From Polyangia bacterium (GTDB lineage: Bacteria; Myxococcota_A; Polyangia; Nannocystales; Nannocystaceae), in the NCBI GenBank assembly GCA_030430565.1, contig JAUIKS010000002.1:372001-436000 (forward strand): DNA of 64,000 nt. The letters are read 5' to 3'. The notes beneath the pieces are model-generated. The model was not told the origin of the DNA, ran no database searches, and saw nothing but the letters and a program-made list of their open reading frames with translations. The translations under genes and the position numbers were made by a program. Shown here one piece after another: positions 33,950 through 42,363 of this stretch (the stretch's first letter is position 1; each line of letters starts with the position of its first letter).

Positions 33950-36900
33950 CTAGTTCGTGTCGGTCTCGCCGCCGGTCGTGTCTTCACCGCCGGTCGTCTC
34001 GTCCTCGTCGTCGCCGCACCCGTTCTCGATGTCGTACTCGCCGTGGCAGTACTTCCCGAGGTCGGCCCAGAGCTTGCCGTTCTCGTCGATGTACGGCTCG
34101 TTGTTCGGGTCGAAGGCGAAGGGGCACTTGTCGCAGATGTCGCCCACACCGTCGAAGTCCTGATCGCGCTGCGGGAGCAGGCACAGGTAATCCCAGAGCG
34201 CCACCTCGTCACCGTTGATCCCATCGGACTCGAGGCTGAGCAGCGTCGCGTAGTCGCCGTTCGCGGGGTCGTGACCCGCGGCGACCAGGGCGTCCTCGCA
34301 ACCTGGCGGAAGGGACAGGACACCGGGAAGCGCCGCGATCGAGTCGGGCAGCTTACGGCAGGTGGTGTCACCGTCGGGGCAATCAGCCGTCAGGAGGCGA
34401 CCATCCGGGTCGGTGAGCATGCGCGTCGGGTCGAAGGCGACCGTGCAGCACACGCCGTTGACGGACACGTCGTAGGTCGCGTACGGGCGTGGGTCAGGAC
34501 GATTGGCGCAGGCGCTGTTGGTCTCGCAGATCGAGCCCACGAAGTCCTCGTCCTCGTCGTCCTCCTGCATACCGCCGTCGGTGATCTGATTCGGGTTGGC
34601 GATACCCGGGCAGGTGTCGCACTGGTCACCGACATTATCGCCGTCGCTATCAACGTGGTTGCAGATACCCTCGGTACAGGAGCGACCCTCGCCGCACTCG
34701 GCGTCATCGCCACACGCGATGCCCTCGACGGGCTGACGCGGGCACACATCGCGGAGGTTGGTGATGCCGTCCTGATCGAAGTCGTCGTCGTTGTTGAAGC
34801 CGACCGGGCCAGCCGCGCCGTCGCCCGTGATCGGCGTGCCGCCGTCCAGGCAGGCCTCACCGATCCACTTCCACTGCTCGTCCGCCGGGTCCTGCGGCGC
34901 CTTCTGACAGGCGTTGGTGTCATCGGTGTCGAGCGGGGTGCCGACCGTGTACGGGTTGTCGGGGCCGTAGTCGAAGCAGTTCGCCCCCTTGACGCAGTTG
35001 TCACACACGTCACCGATGCCGTCCTGATCCCAGTCATCTTGGAACGGGATGTTGCGGACCAGCATGTTGGGCGGAATGCCCGCGTCTACGGCGTCCTTGT
35101 TGTAGACGTTCGACGGGCGCTCCTTGCAGTTGTCGCAGGAGTTACCCACGCCGTCGCGGTCGGAGTCCGCCGTGTTCTGGTCCTGCGGCGTGACGACGCA
35201 CAGGTCCTCTGCGTCACCGAAGCCGTCCTTGTCGCCGTCGTTCTGGAACGGGTTCGTGGTGTCCGGCGCGTTGTCGCAGGAGAACGGAATACCGTCACCG
35301 TCCTTGTCTTCCTTGCACTTCGCCGGGTCGATCGTGAAGTCGTACTGCCAGTCGCTCTTGTTCTTGCCGAGCACGAGCGGCATGCCGCAAACGTCCCAGA
35401 ACGCGGCCTTGTACTCCTCGTCCGAGAGCCGCGACAGGTCGACCGGCCACCCGATGTCATCGCCGTCGCTGTAGGTCTCGAGGCCCGGAACCGTGAAGCG
35501 GTAGCGCTGCCCCTCGCCCAGGACGACGGAGGTGAAGACGTTGTAGTCGACGAACACCGAGACGGCGCCGTTGCCTTGGTTCTTGACGTTGACCGTCAGG
35601 CAGGGCGGCGTCTCCTGGCTCACGGCGTCGTTGTTGTCGGTGCAGTTGAGGCCGCCGGCGACCGTCGCCCCCTCGTCGTAGGTCTTGTTCCCGTCGTCGT
35701 CCGTCCCGGTCTCGATCAGCTCGACGAGCTGGATCTTCTTCAGGTTCTGCGCGGACATGTCGTACTTATTCGAGAATCGAATCTCGAACTCGTCGCACGC
35801 GCCGATACGGAGGTTGTCGCTCGGGAAGCCGCTCTCGGGGATGATGTGGAAGTTCGGCGTCTCGAAGGTGTAGTTGTTCTGACCGGTCAGGTCGTTGCCG
35901 ACCTTGTCCTTGATGAACTCGGTGTTGTCACCGTCGTCCGGCACCGCGAAGCGGACCGTGTAGGTCGAGCCTGAGCACATGCCGCGATCGAAGTCCTCGA
36001 ACTCCTCGAAGAACGTATCGTTCGCGCGCCAGCCGTCCTTGATGCTGAAGTCGCCGAGGTCCGCCGTGTCCGAGTTGGAGCGGGCGGCGGCGCAGCGCTC
36101 GAGGAACGCGCGGGCCATGTTGCCGCGGTCCGCGATGCGGTACTGGACACCCTTGATCGCCGGGTCGTAGACGACGCCGCCGAACTTCGAGATGAACTTC
36201 TGCGCGAACTGCCCCTCGCGGCGGATCCCGTCGAGCTCATCGAACTCCCCGGCCTTCACCATGGTCGAGAGGTTCGGGTAGCGCTCGGCGATCAGGTCGG
36301 CGTTCTCGAGGCACTCGGTCAGCGCCTCGTCGCACATCTCGCCGTCGTAGTCCTCTTCCTTGGTGTAGACGTAGGGCAGCTCGCTGCAGGTCACTCCTTC
36401 ACAACAGACCGAGCGCGCCTCTTCGCAGGCCGTAACCTCGGCCTGCTTGTTGGCGATGATCTCTTCGTCCGCCGCCGAGTCGTAGGTCCCGTTCGCGGTG
36501 CCATCCTCGGAGCAGAGTCGAGCGACGATGCCGCGGCAGACGTAGGCCGGGTCGGTGTCACACTTGCACTGGGCCTCGAGCGGCAAGGTCGTCGCGCGGT
36601 CGTAGTTGTTGACCGTGTTCGCGTCGATAACGTAGGGCTCGCAGATGCCGCTCTGTTCGCAGACGCCGGCGGCGACGGCCTCCTCGCGGGTGATCTTGCC
36701 GTCCGCGTCGTCGTCGATATTGGCGACACGGCGTCCGCCGTTGGTCAAGCAGCCGTTGGCGCCCTGGTCGCTGAATCGACGATCGACGCAGTAGCCTTGA
36801 TCGCCGCTGTAGTCGAAGGTTGAGCACTCAACCATCCACTCGGCGACGCAGCGGGCGTTGACGCACTCTCCCTCGGCGTGGGCGTCGGGGTCACACGCGG

Positions 36901-38095
36901 CGCCGCCGTCCGCCAGCTCGCCGACGCACTCCATGCCGTCAAGGCCGGCGCCGTTCGTCGAGGTGCAGTCCGCGGTCGTGGTGCACGGGACCGTCTTCTG
37001 CTCTGAGCCCGCCGGGCGATCGTCGGGATGGGTCTCGCGCAGCCGATCCTGGTAGGTGATCTTGTGCGGGCCCTCGTCGCCGTTCCAGTCGTAGACGTAG
37101 TTGCGCGGCTCAGCGTCGCGGCCCGTCCAGGTGACAAAATCGCGGCACTGGATGTACTTGTCGCCGGCGCCGGCGTCACACTCAAACGCCCCGCCACCGG
37201 GAACGCGCTGGTTGTCGCGGCCGTCGCCGGGGTTGACGACGCCGTACTTGGCGACGTTGACAGAGAGCTCGTAGTCGCAGGCGGAGCAGCAGGTGTCAGG
37301 ACCGTTGTCGGGGGTCGAGCACGAGTTACCGCCGCTCCGGATGTCGGTCTCGCCGCGGTAGGACTTCGTGTGCCCGCTGGCCTCGGTGCGAAGCGGGAGG
37401 CCGTCGACCACCGAGTCGCAGATATCCGACGCAGAGGTGTGATCGTAGTTGATCCCCTGCTCACGCAGGTTCTGGATGCATGAGAGGTTGACGGACCGAA
37501 GCATCAGGTCCGGGTTCTCGCCGACGCCGTTTTGGTAGTCGCCGTTGTATCGGGTGATCGGACCCTCGATCTCGATGATCCGCGACTTCCAGTCGTAGAC
37601 CTCGAACAGCTGCGGGTTCGTCATCTGCTTGCGGACCAGCTCAACCGTGGTCGCCTCGAGCAGGTTGTTGAACACGAACGCGATGTTCGAGTTGACGATC
37701 ATGGGCGAGATGCGACACCACTCCGCCGCGCCGCGCTCCGACTCGACCGCGTCGTTGCTCTCTTCGCAGAGCCCGATCTGCTCGACGTAGACCTGGCCCT
37801 CAACGAGCGAGCCCTCCTCGGGGCATTGCCCAGCGTCACCGCCGTCGTTGGAGCACTTGGGTCCGAGGTAGTTGATCGTCTTGCCGGCGTAGTTAACCGC
37901 GGAGATGGTCTCGAGGACCAGCTTGTCCGGGTCACAGATGCCGCAGTCCGGGTCGGTCACACAGCCGTGCATCGCAGCACCCGTGCCGGCCAGCGCGGCG
38001 ACGATCGCCGCGTCCCGTGCGAGCCGGATCGGGGACGAGCCGTACACCTCGCGAACCTTCCAACGGCCGCGATCGTCATTTTTAGACTTGGTCAT
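33950..38095 (-). CDS. Giant secreted protein with TSP3-like Ca repeats
   Basis: Exported protein of 1381 residues. ATG 38095 is chosen over TTG 38104 because GAGGATTGAG precedes it. A basic start and hydrophobic segment (AAIVAALAGTGAAMHGC) suggest a signal, possibly lipoprotein, with many cysteines throughout. IDDDADGKITREEA near residue 460 matches the 12-residue EF-hand loop exactly. The last third contains thrombospondin type-3-like repeats (DKDGDGIPFSCDNAPDTTNP, SDRDGVGNSCDNC, DSDGDNVGDQCDTCPG). The acidic tail ends ETTGGEDTTGGETDTN. It is likely a large Ca-stabilised surface or secreted adhesin-like protein. It is last in a leftward run with ExbD, and could be a client or partner of that energised envelope module. 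Confidence 0.8.
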   Translation of the reverse strand: MTKSKNDDRGRWKVREVYGSSPIRLARDAAIVAALAGTGAAMHGCVTDPDCGICDPDKLVLETISAVNYAGKTINYLGPKCSNDGGDAGQCPEEGSLVEGQVYVEQIGLCEESNDAVESERGAAEWCRISPMIVNSNIAFVFNNLLEATTVELVRKQMTNPQLFEVYDWKSRIIEIEGPITRYNGDYQNGVGENPDLMLRSVNLSCIQNLREQGINYDHTSASDICDSVVDGLPLRTEASGHTKSYRGETDIRSGGNSCSTPDNGPDTCCSACDYELSVNVAKYGVVNPGDGRDNQRVPGGGAFECDAGAGDKYIQCRDFVTWTGRDAEPRNYVYDWNGDEGPHKITYQDRLRETHPDDRPAGSEQKTVPCTTTADCTSTNGAGLDGMECVGELADGGAACDPDAHAEGECVNARCVAEWMVECSTFDYSGDQGYCVDRRFSDQGANGCLTNGGRRVANIDDDADGKITREEAVAAGVCEQSGICEPYVIDANTVNNYDRATTLPLEAQCKCDTDPAYVCRGIVARLCSEDGTANGTYDSAADEEIIANKQAEVTACEEARSVCCEGVTCSELPYVYTKEEDYDGEMCDEALTECLENADLIAERYPNLSTMVKAGEFDELDGIRREGQFAQKFISKFGGVVYDPAIKGVQYRIADRGNMARAFLERCAAARSNSDTADLGDFSIKDGWRANDTFFEEFEDFDRGMCSGSTYTVRFAVPDDGDNTEFIKDKVGNDLTGQNNYTFETPNFHIIPESGFPSDNLRIGACDEFEIRFSNKYDMSAQNLKKIQLVELIETGTDDDGNKTYDEGATVAGGLNCTDNNDAVSQETPPCLTVNVKNQGNGAVSVFVDYNVFTSVVLGEGQRYRFTVPGLETYSDGDDIGWPVDLSRLSDEEYKAAFWDVCGMPLVLGKNKSDWQYDFTIDPAKCKEDKDGDGIPFSCDNAPDTTNPFQNDGDKDGFGDAEDLCVVTPQDQNTADSDRDGVGNSCDNCKERPSNVYNKDAVDAGIPPNMLVRNIPFQDDWDQDGIGDVCDNCVKGANCFDYGPDNPYTVGTPLDTDDTNACQKAPQDPADEQWKWIGEACLDGGTPITGDGAAGPVGFNNDDDFDQDGITNLRDVCPRQPVEGIACGDDAECGEGRSCTEGICNHVDSDGDNVGDQCDTCPGIANPNQITDGGMQEDDEDEDFVGSICETNSACANRPDPRPYATYDVSVNGVCCTVAFDPTRMLTDPDGRLLTADCPDGDTTCRKLPDSIAALPGVLSLPPGCEDALVAAGHDPANGDYATLLSLESDGINGDEVALWDYLCLLPQRDQDFDGVGDICDKCPFAFDPNNEPYIDENGKLWADLGKYCHGEYDIENGCGDDEDETTGGEDTTGGETDTN

Positions 38096-38197
38096 GGCGC
38101 TCAATCCTCAGAATCTTCGTGAAACCAGTTGCCTGAAACCCATTGACTCGGGCCTTCATGAACCTTTCGTGGAGCGGCGAACGCCGTTACCCCGGTC

Positions 38198-38638
38198 CTA
38201 TGACCGAAGTGTGTCCGGCGTCTTCTTCTCCTTGTCCCTCATGATGCCGAGCACTTCCGCGCCTGCCGCCTTGGCCAGGTCGAGGATCGCCACCGCGTCG
38301 CCGTACTTGGCGTCGTCGTCAAAGTTGACGAACACGACCTTCTTGTCGCGGAACTCGAGTTGTTTTGTGATCTGCTTGGACAGCGCCGAGCGATCGATCG
38401 GTGTGCGGTTCAGCGTGAGACCCCCGTCCTTGGTCAGCCCGATAACGAGCGTCTCATTCTGGGGCGGCTTCTTCCGCTTCTGCTTGCTCTCCGGTGGAAC
38501 CTGGACCGAGATCTCGGGGACCGTCTTCGGGATCAGGACCATGAAGATGATCAAGAGCACCAGGCAAACATCTACAAGCGGCGTGACATTGATGTCGGCT
38601 TTCGCCCCACCACTGTCGTTGCCTACACTCATGCCCAT
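38198..38638 (-). CDS. ExbD/TolR-family protein (second copy)
   Basis: Inner-membrane protein of 146 residues coupling proton motive force to an envelope machine. One membrane helix follows the signature ADINVTPLVDVCLVLLIIFM, with the Asp in LVDV taking part in proton transfer. The periplasmic domain includes LVIGLTKDGGLTLN and a C-terminal helix. It is separated from the first ExbD gene by a hairpin and a 171-bp gap, unlike the other tightly packed genes of the module. An in-frame ATG two codons later is possible. Confidence 0.9.
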   Translation of the reverse strand: MGMSVGNDSGGAKADINVTPLVDVCLVLLIIFMVLIPKTVPEISVQVPPESKQKRKKPPQNETLVIGLTKDGGLTLNRTPIDRSALSKQITKQLEFRDKKVVFVNFDDDAKYGDAVAILDLAKAAGAEVLGIMRDKEKKTPDTLRS

Positions 38639-38766
38639 GGCTGGTTATCCTCCGTGTACATGAACCTTGAGGCTGTTACCCGGCTGCTCGGTCCGGACGA
38701 GCGAAAGCATACGTCAGGACAAGCCGGTGTAACAGAAAAATCCTGCTGGCGCCCGCGGCGCAATTG
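38639..38766. other. Gap before the second exbD gene
   Basis: Non-coding, moderately AT-rich, after a terminator-like hairpin. It probably holds a separate promoter for the downstream ExbD and giant protein genes. No clear hexamer pair is visible. Confidence 0.4.
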
Positions 38767-38798
38767 AGAAGAACCGAGGTGTTTGCCCCGGTTCTTCT
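38767..38798 (-). terminator. Terminator-type hairpin between the two exbD genes
   Basis: AGAAGAACCG (38767-38776) and CGGTTCTTCT (38789-38798) form a perfect 10-bp stem with a 12-nt loop, 11 bp after the first ExbD stop codon. There is no clear T-tract, so it could also act by slowing decay or by partial termination. Confidence 0.65.
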
Positions 38799-38809
38799 GG
38801 GTCCTTCGG

Positions 38810-39316
38810 CTAGGCGCCGCCCCCACCGCTTTCCGCCAGGTCGACGACCAACGCGATATCACTGATCTGTGACTCGCTCGACGTAATCCACTCCATGACG
38901 ATGCGGACAGTCCCCCACTCGGTGTCCACGTCGCCTTTGAGGAACAGGAGCGGCCCCTTGTAGTCGGTCGCGGCGGCCTTACCGGCGGCGACCTTGAGCT
39001 CCTCTTCAAGCCGCGACATGAAGTCGCCCTTGTCGACGTAGAGGTCAGTGTCGATCCAGGCGCCCTCGGAGTTGACCGAGACAAACACCTGGTCGCCCTC
39101 CTTGTGCGCCGGCGCGGTGGAGAGGATCGGCAGGCGCACGTCCTTCCCGCGCTGAAGCATCGGCGTGACCACCATGAAGATGATCAGCAGCACCAGGCAG
39201 ACATCGACCAACGGCGTAACGTTGATCTCGCTATTCGGCGCGCCATGCTTGATCCCGTGGTCTTGCTTGTACGGGACCGAGCGGGTGCGCCTGGTGCTGT
39301 GGGCGCCGGTGGTCAT
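38810..39316 (-). CDS. ExbD/TolR-family protein (first copy)
   Basis: Inner-membrane protein of 168 residues. A basic N-terminus is followed by SEINVTPLVDVCLVLLIIFMVV, one helix, with the conserved Asp. The rest is a periplasmic domain. The ATG overlaps the stop codon of the ExbB gene by one base (TAATG), so both subunits are probably made together. It is paired with the downstream ExbD copy, a two-ExbD arrangement often seen in TolQR or Agl-type motors of Myxococcota. Confidence 0.92.
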   Translation of the reverse strand: MTTGAHSTRRTRSVPYKQDHGIKHGAPNSEINVTPLVDVCLVLLIIFMVVTPMLQRGKDVRLPILSTAPAHKEGDQVFVSVNSEGAWIDTDLYVDKGDFMSRLEEELKVAAGKAAATDYKGPLLFLKGDVDTEWGTVRIVMEWITSSESQISDIALVVDLAESGGGGA

Positions 39317-40050
39317 TAGTAGCGACCTTCCTTGAGCACGTAGTCGATGAACTCCGAAGCCACGTCGTTCATGTCGATCTGGAAGCCCTCAATCCGCGAG
39401 TTGAACGAGTTGAAGGCGACGACCGCGGGGATGGCGACCGAGAGGCCGACCGCGGTGGCGACGAGCGCCTCGGAGATACCGCCGGCGACCGAGGACAGCC
39501 CGCCACCGCCGTCCGAGGACAGGCCCTGGAACGAGTTGATGACGCCGACGACGGTGCCGAACAGGCCGATGAACACCGCGGTGGAGCCGATGGTCGCAAG
39601 CGCCGTCAGGCCGCGCTTGAGGTTGTGGGTCTCGCGCTCCTTGGCGCGCTCGAGCTGACGGTTGACGGCATCGACGAGGTCGAAGTCACCGACATCCTCG
39701 GGCCCCTCCTCTTGAAGCGCCTCCATGCCCTTGATGTACTCGCTCATGCCCGCGCCGACGACCTTGGCGAGCGGGCTGTCGCCGTGCTGCTGCACCGCCG
39801 CGACGGCCTCTTCAAGCTTGCGCTCCTGCAGGAAGTTACGCAGCAGCATGATGTACGAGATCGACTGTCGCTTGGCGCGGCTGTAGACGCGGCTGCGCTC
39901 GATCATCAGCATGAGGCTGAACACGAACATGAGCAGCAGCATGATCATGACGATCTTTGCCAAGATGCCCATCTGTTCCCACATGCCTTGCAGGGTGAAC
40001 TCGGGGCCACCGGTATTGGCGAGCAACGTGATGATTTCCGCGAATTCCAT
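39316..40050 (-). CDS. ExbB/TolQ/MotA-family proton channel
   Basis: Inner-membrane protein of 244 residues with three membrane helices: about 28-50 (IVMIMLLLMFVFSLMLM), then two after 150 (IGSTAVFIGLFGTVVGVINS and ALVATAVGLSVAIPAVVAF). The TolQ/ExbB signature GLFGTVVGVINSF is complete. With ExbD it forms the channel that powers a TonB-type or Tol-type device. It lies between the TonB-like gene, 85 bp upstream, and the overlapping ExbD gene. The Gly-rich loop GLSSDGGGGLSSVAGG is longer than usual. Confidence 0.95.
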   Translation of the reverse strand: MEFAEIITLLANTGGPEFTLQGMWEQMGILAKIVMIMLLLMFVFSLMLMIERSRVYSRAKRQSISYIMLLRNFLQERKLEEAVAAVQQHGDSPLAKVVGAGMSEYIKGMEALQEEGPEDVGDFDLVDAVNRQLERAKERETHNLKRGLTALATIGSTAVFIGLFGTVVGVINSFQGLSSDGGGGLSSVAGGISEALVATAVGLSVAIPAVVAFNSFNSRIEGFQIDMNDVASEFIDYVLKEGRY

Positions 40051-40135
40051 GGGGTGTTTGCCTGTCTTTCTGGGGGAAGATCTGAGGGGAGAACCGGGTG
40101 CTCAGGATTCGTCGCTCGAGCGAACCGTGGGCTGA

Positions 40136-40939
40136 TTACTTCTTTGCTTCGAGTTTGAAGGCCATTTCGGAGCAGACCTTGCGCTTCTTGCCGGCGGCCA
40201 TGAACGGCTTGAATCGCCACTTCTTGACCGTGTCACGCAGGATCTGGTCGACCTTCGGATCACCAGGGAACTTCTTGCTGGTCTTGACGTTGACCGTCTT
40301 GCCGTTCGTGTCGACGCAGAACTTGACCTTCCCAGTCCCGCCGCGCTTGTCGAACATGAACGCTTTGGTGCCGGCGAGCTTCGCCGGGTCGGGATCCGGG
40401 TCGTAGATCGCGTTCTGCTTGACCACGTTGATCGGCTCGGGCGCGCCGACCTTGGCCGGGTCTTTCTTCGTCGCAACGCCGCCAAGTTGGCCACCGAGCT
40501 GGCCGCCCAGAACACCACCGACGACGCCGCCGGGGATGCCGCCAGGGACGCCGCCAGGAACACCCCCGGGGATCTTGTGGCCCTTCTTACCCGGCGACTT
40601 CTTGGCGTCAGGCACCTTGTCAGGCTCTTCGTCGGGCTGGACGATCTCCTCTTCGGGGACTTCCTCTTCAGGAATCTCCTCTTCCTCCTCCTCGGGCTCG
40701 GAATCGTCACCTGCCGGCGGCGGAGGCGGCGGAGGCGGCGGCGGTGGCTCATCCTGGGTCATTTGAACCATGATGTAGTCCACCGTCGGTGCTTCCACCT
40801 TGGTGATGTCCATCTTGTTGGCGGCCCAGGTGAAGAGCAGCATTGCGAATGTCGCGGAGCCAGAGATGACCGACGCGATCATAATTCGCTTACGGCGGAC
40901 GGGGTCCGCCTGCTGATAGTGCATGTAGTGTTCGAACAC
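40136..40939 (-). CDS. TonB-like energy transducer with PGG repeats
   Basis: Protein of 267 residues with one N-terminal membrane anchor (residues about 20-42). A periplasmic region follows with an 11-proline run, a Glu-rich segment (EEEEEEIPEEEVPEEE) and repeated PGGVPGGVPGGIPGG elements. The C-terminal TonB-like domain (about 185-267, FCVDTNGKTVNVKTSKK then VKKWRFKPF) follows. In TonB proteins the anchor contacts ExbB/ExbD and the C-terminus contacts an outer-membrane partner. No TonB-dependent receptor is in the window, so the partner could be a different outer-membrane protein. Confidence 0.85.
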   Translation of the reverse strand: MFEHYMHYQQADPVRRKRIMIASVISGSATFAMLLFTWAANKMDITKVEAPTVDYIMVQMTQDEPPPPPPPPPPPAGDDSEPEEEEEEIPEEEVPEEEIVQPDEEPDKVPDAKKSPGKKGHKIPGGVPGGVPGGIPGGVVGGVLGGQLGGQLGGVATKKDPAKVGAPEPINVVKQNAIYDPDPDPAKLAGTKAFMFDKRGGTGKVKFCVDTNGKTVNVKTSKKFPGDPKVDQILRDTVKKWRFKPFMAAGKKRKVCSEMAFKLEAKK

Positions 40940-41003
40940 GGGTCCGTTCCTTTGCGAGGAGGGGGTACTTCCCTTGTCCTAACGAGCCAACGTGGGTCCC
41001 GGG

Positions 41004-42083
41004 CTATCTCCCACGCTTGCCCTTCTTCTTTTTCTTCTTGCCCGCGTCTTCGAGCGCGGCCTGCTTGGCGGCTTCAATCTCGGCCTTGATCTCTTCTTTG
41101 CGCTGCGTGTCGAGGGCTTGGTCCTCGATCGAGACCGGCCGTGGGGCCAGCATGCAGCACTGCTCTGTCTGCTCCTCCGGCGGCTTGTCCGGATTGCACT
41201 CAGGGAGCTGATCGATATCGCACCGGGCCTTGGCCTGCTTCCAGGCGTCGAGCAGGTCCTCGCGCTGGTAGATGACGTTCAGCTTCTCCTCGGGCGTGTG
41301 GTCCTCGGGGATGTCGCTGAACGGGTGCGAGAAGGCCCGCTGGGTGTAGGCCATCGAGCGCCAGGTGTAGGCGTCGCGGAACTTGGGGTCGATCTCGTTG
41401 GCCTTGTTGAGCAGGCGGAGCACATCGTCGGCGATGCGAAGCCGCTCGGTGGGCTCGAGGTTGCAGTTGAACTGCGGGTTCTCGCACTCCTCGTCGGGCC
41501 ACAGCGGCTCGTAGCGGCGGATCGCGAGGGCCATGTACGCGCGCGTGCTGTCGGGGAAGTCGACCGTTCGCTTGACGATCCACTCGTCGGCCTCTTTGGT
41601 GCGGCCGCACTCGTCGTACTGCTTGGCGATGCGCGCGTAGAGCTCCTCGCGCTCGGGGAACTTGTTGTGCTCGTTGAGGAAGTAGTTGAGCAGGTCGTCG
41701 CAACGCTCGTCGGCCTTGAGGATGACGAGTCGGTGCTTCTCGTACTCCTCACGGTCTCGCTCTTCAGGGGCCTCGAGACGATCGAGCCAGGTCTTAAAGT
41801 CAGAGAGCGCGAGGTCAGCGTACTTGCGACGGGACTCAGCCTTGGACGGATCCTTGAGCTTGAGCACCAAGCTCTCGGCCGCACACGCGCGGTTCCAGTA
41901 CAACGTGATGCCGTCCGGCTCGAGCGTCTCGGCCTCGTTGTACTTCTCGATAGCCTCCGAGTAGAGACTGTCTCGGTAGAGCGAATTGCCCTCCCGAATC
42001 AAGTCGCGCGCTTTGATCTTCGTGCAGCCTGAAGCCCCAAGGAGAGTGGCGCTGATGGCGACGGCGGCGAGAATCGAACGCAT
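41004..42083 (-). CDS. TPR-repeat lipoprotein of the TonB/ExbBD module
   Basis: Protein of 359 residues from ATG 42083, 389 if the open frame is read from 42173. The later start is chosen: it begins a lipoprotein signal (MRSILAAVAISATLLGASGC), and TACACT lies 10 nt upstream with TTGATA at 16 bp. TPR-like helices start at ARDLIREGNSLYRDSLYSEA and continue through most of the chain, with the terminal KKKKKKGKRGR strongly basic. The first gene of a leftward run ahead of TonB, ExbB and two ExbD genes, it probably serves as a periplasmic scaffold for that machine. Confidence 0.8.
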   Translation of the reverse strand: MRSILAAVAISATLLGASGCTKIKARDLIREGNSLYRDSLYSEAIEKYNEAETLEPDGITLYWNRACAAESLVLKLKDPSKAESRRKYADLALSDFKTWLDRLEAPEERDREEYEKHRLVILKADERCDDLLNYFLNEHNKFPEREELYARIAKQYDECGRTKEADEWIVKRTVDFPDSTRAYMALAIRRYEPLWPDEECENPQFNCNLEPTERLRIADDVLRLLNKANEIDPKFRDAYTWRSMAYTQRAFSHPFSDIPEDHTPEEKLNVIYQREDLLDAWKQAKARCDIDQLPECNPDKPPEEQTEQCCMLAPRPVSIEDQALDTQRKEEIKAEIEAAKQAALEDAGKKKKKKGKRGR

Positions 42084-42093
42084 GGAGAGCGCC

Positions 42094-42121
42094 AGTGTAC
42101 AGATATAGAGTGAGATATCAA
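42094..42121 (-). promoter_or_regulatory. Promoter of the TonB/ExbBD module, TTGATA-16-TACACT
   Basis: On the minus strand TTGATA (42116-42121), 16 bp, TACACT (42094-42099), then 10 nt to ATG 42083. This is the best -35/-10 pair in the window. It predicts a 5' leader of only a few nucleotides. Confidence 0.65.
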
Positions 42122-42163
42122 GCAGGTCCTTGCGACCAACCGGTTCTCGTTTAGACTGCGGGG

Positions 42164-42230
42164 TCTTGCCCACGGCGGCCCCATTGTCGGTGGCGAGCGG
42201 GCTTCTTACGGGCTCCTAGCCCCATTTTTT
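42164..42230 (+). ncRNA. Candidate small RNA with own promoter and terminator
   Basis: Plus strand: TTGCGA (42130-42135), 16 bp, TAGACT (42152-42157), then predicted start near 42164. The transcript would end in a hairpin GGGCT-CCT-AGCCC (42210-42222) followed by TTTTTT (42225-42230), a textbook terminator shape, although no plus-strand protein gene precedes it. An outer stem GCGGGCT/AGCCCGC (42197-42203 with 42240-42246) nests around it. A product of about 67 nt is predicted, divergent from the TPR lipoprotein gene. Confidence 0.35.
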
Positions 42231-42363
42231 GCGATTTTTAGCCCGCGCCGCGATCGCCCCGTCGCGCCTGTCACAAGCGGCGATGAGCGATCTGCTCCAG
42301 GCCGACGATGGGGCTTCCTTCAACCGCCGCGCGCCGCTGCCTGCGGCCACCGTGTACGCCTGT

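Noticed and set aside
42084..42173. 30-residue extension of the TPR lipoprotein
   Set aside because: It would bury the TTGATA-16-TACACT promoter in coding sequence and displace the lipoprotein signal.
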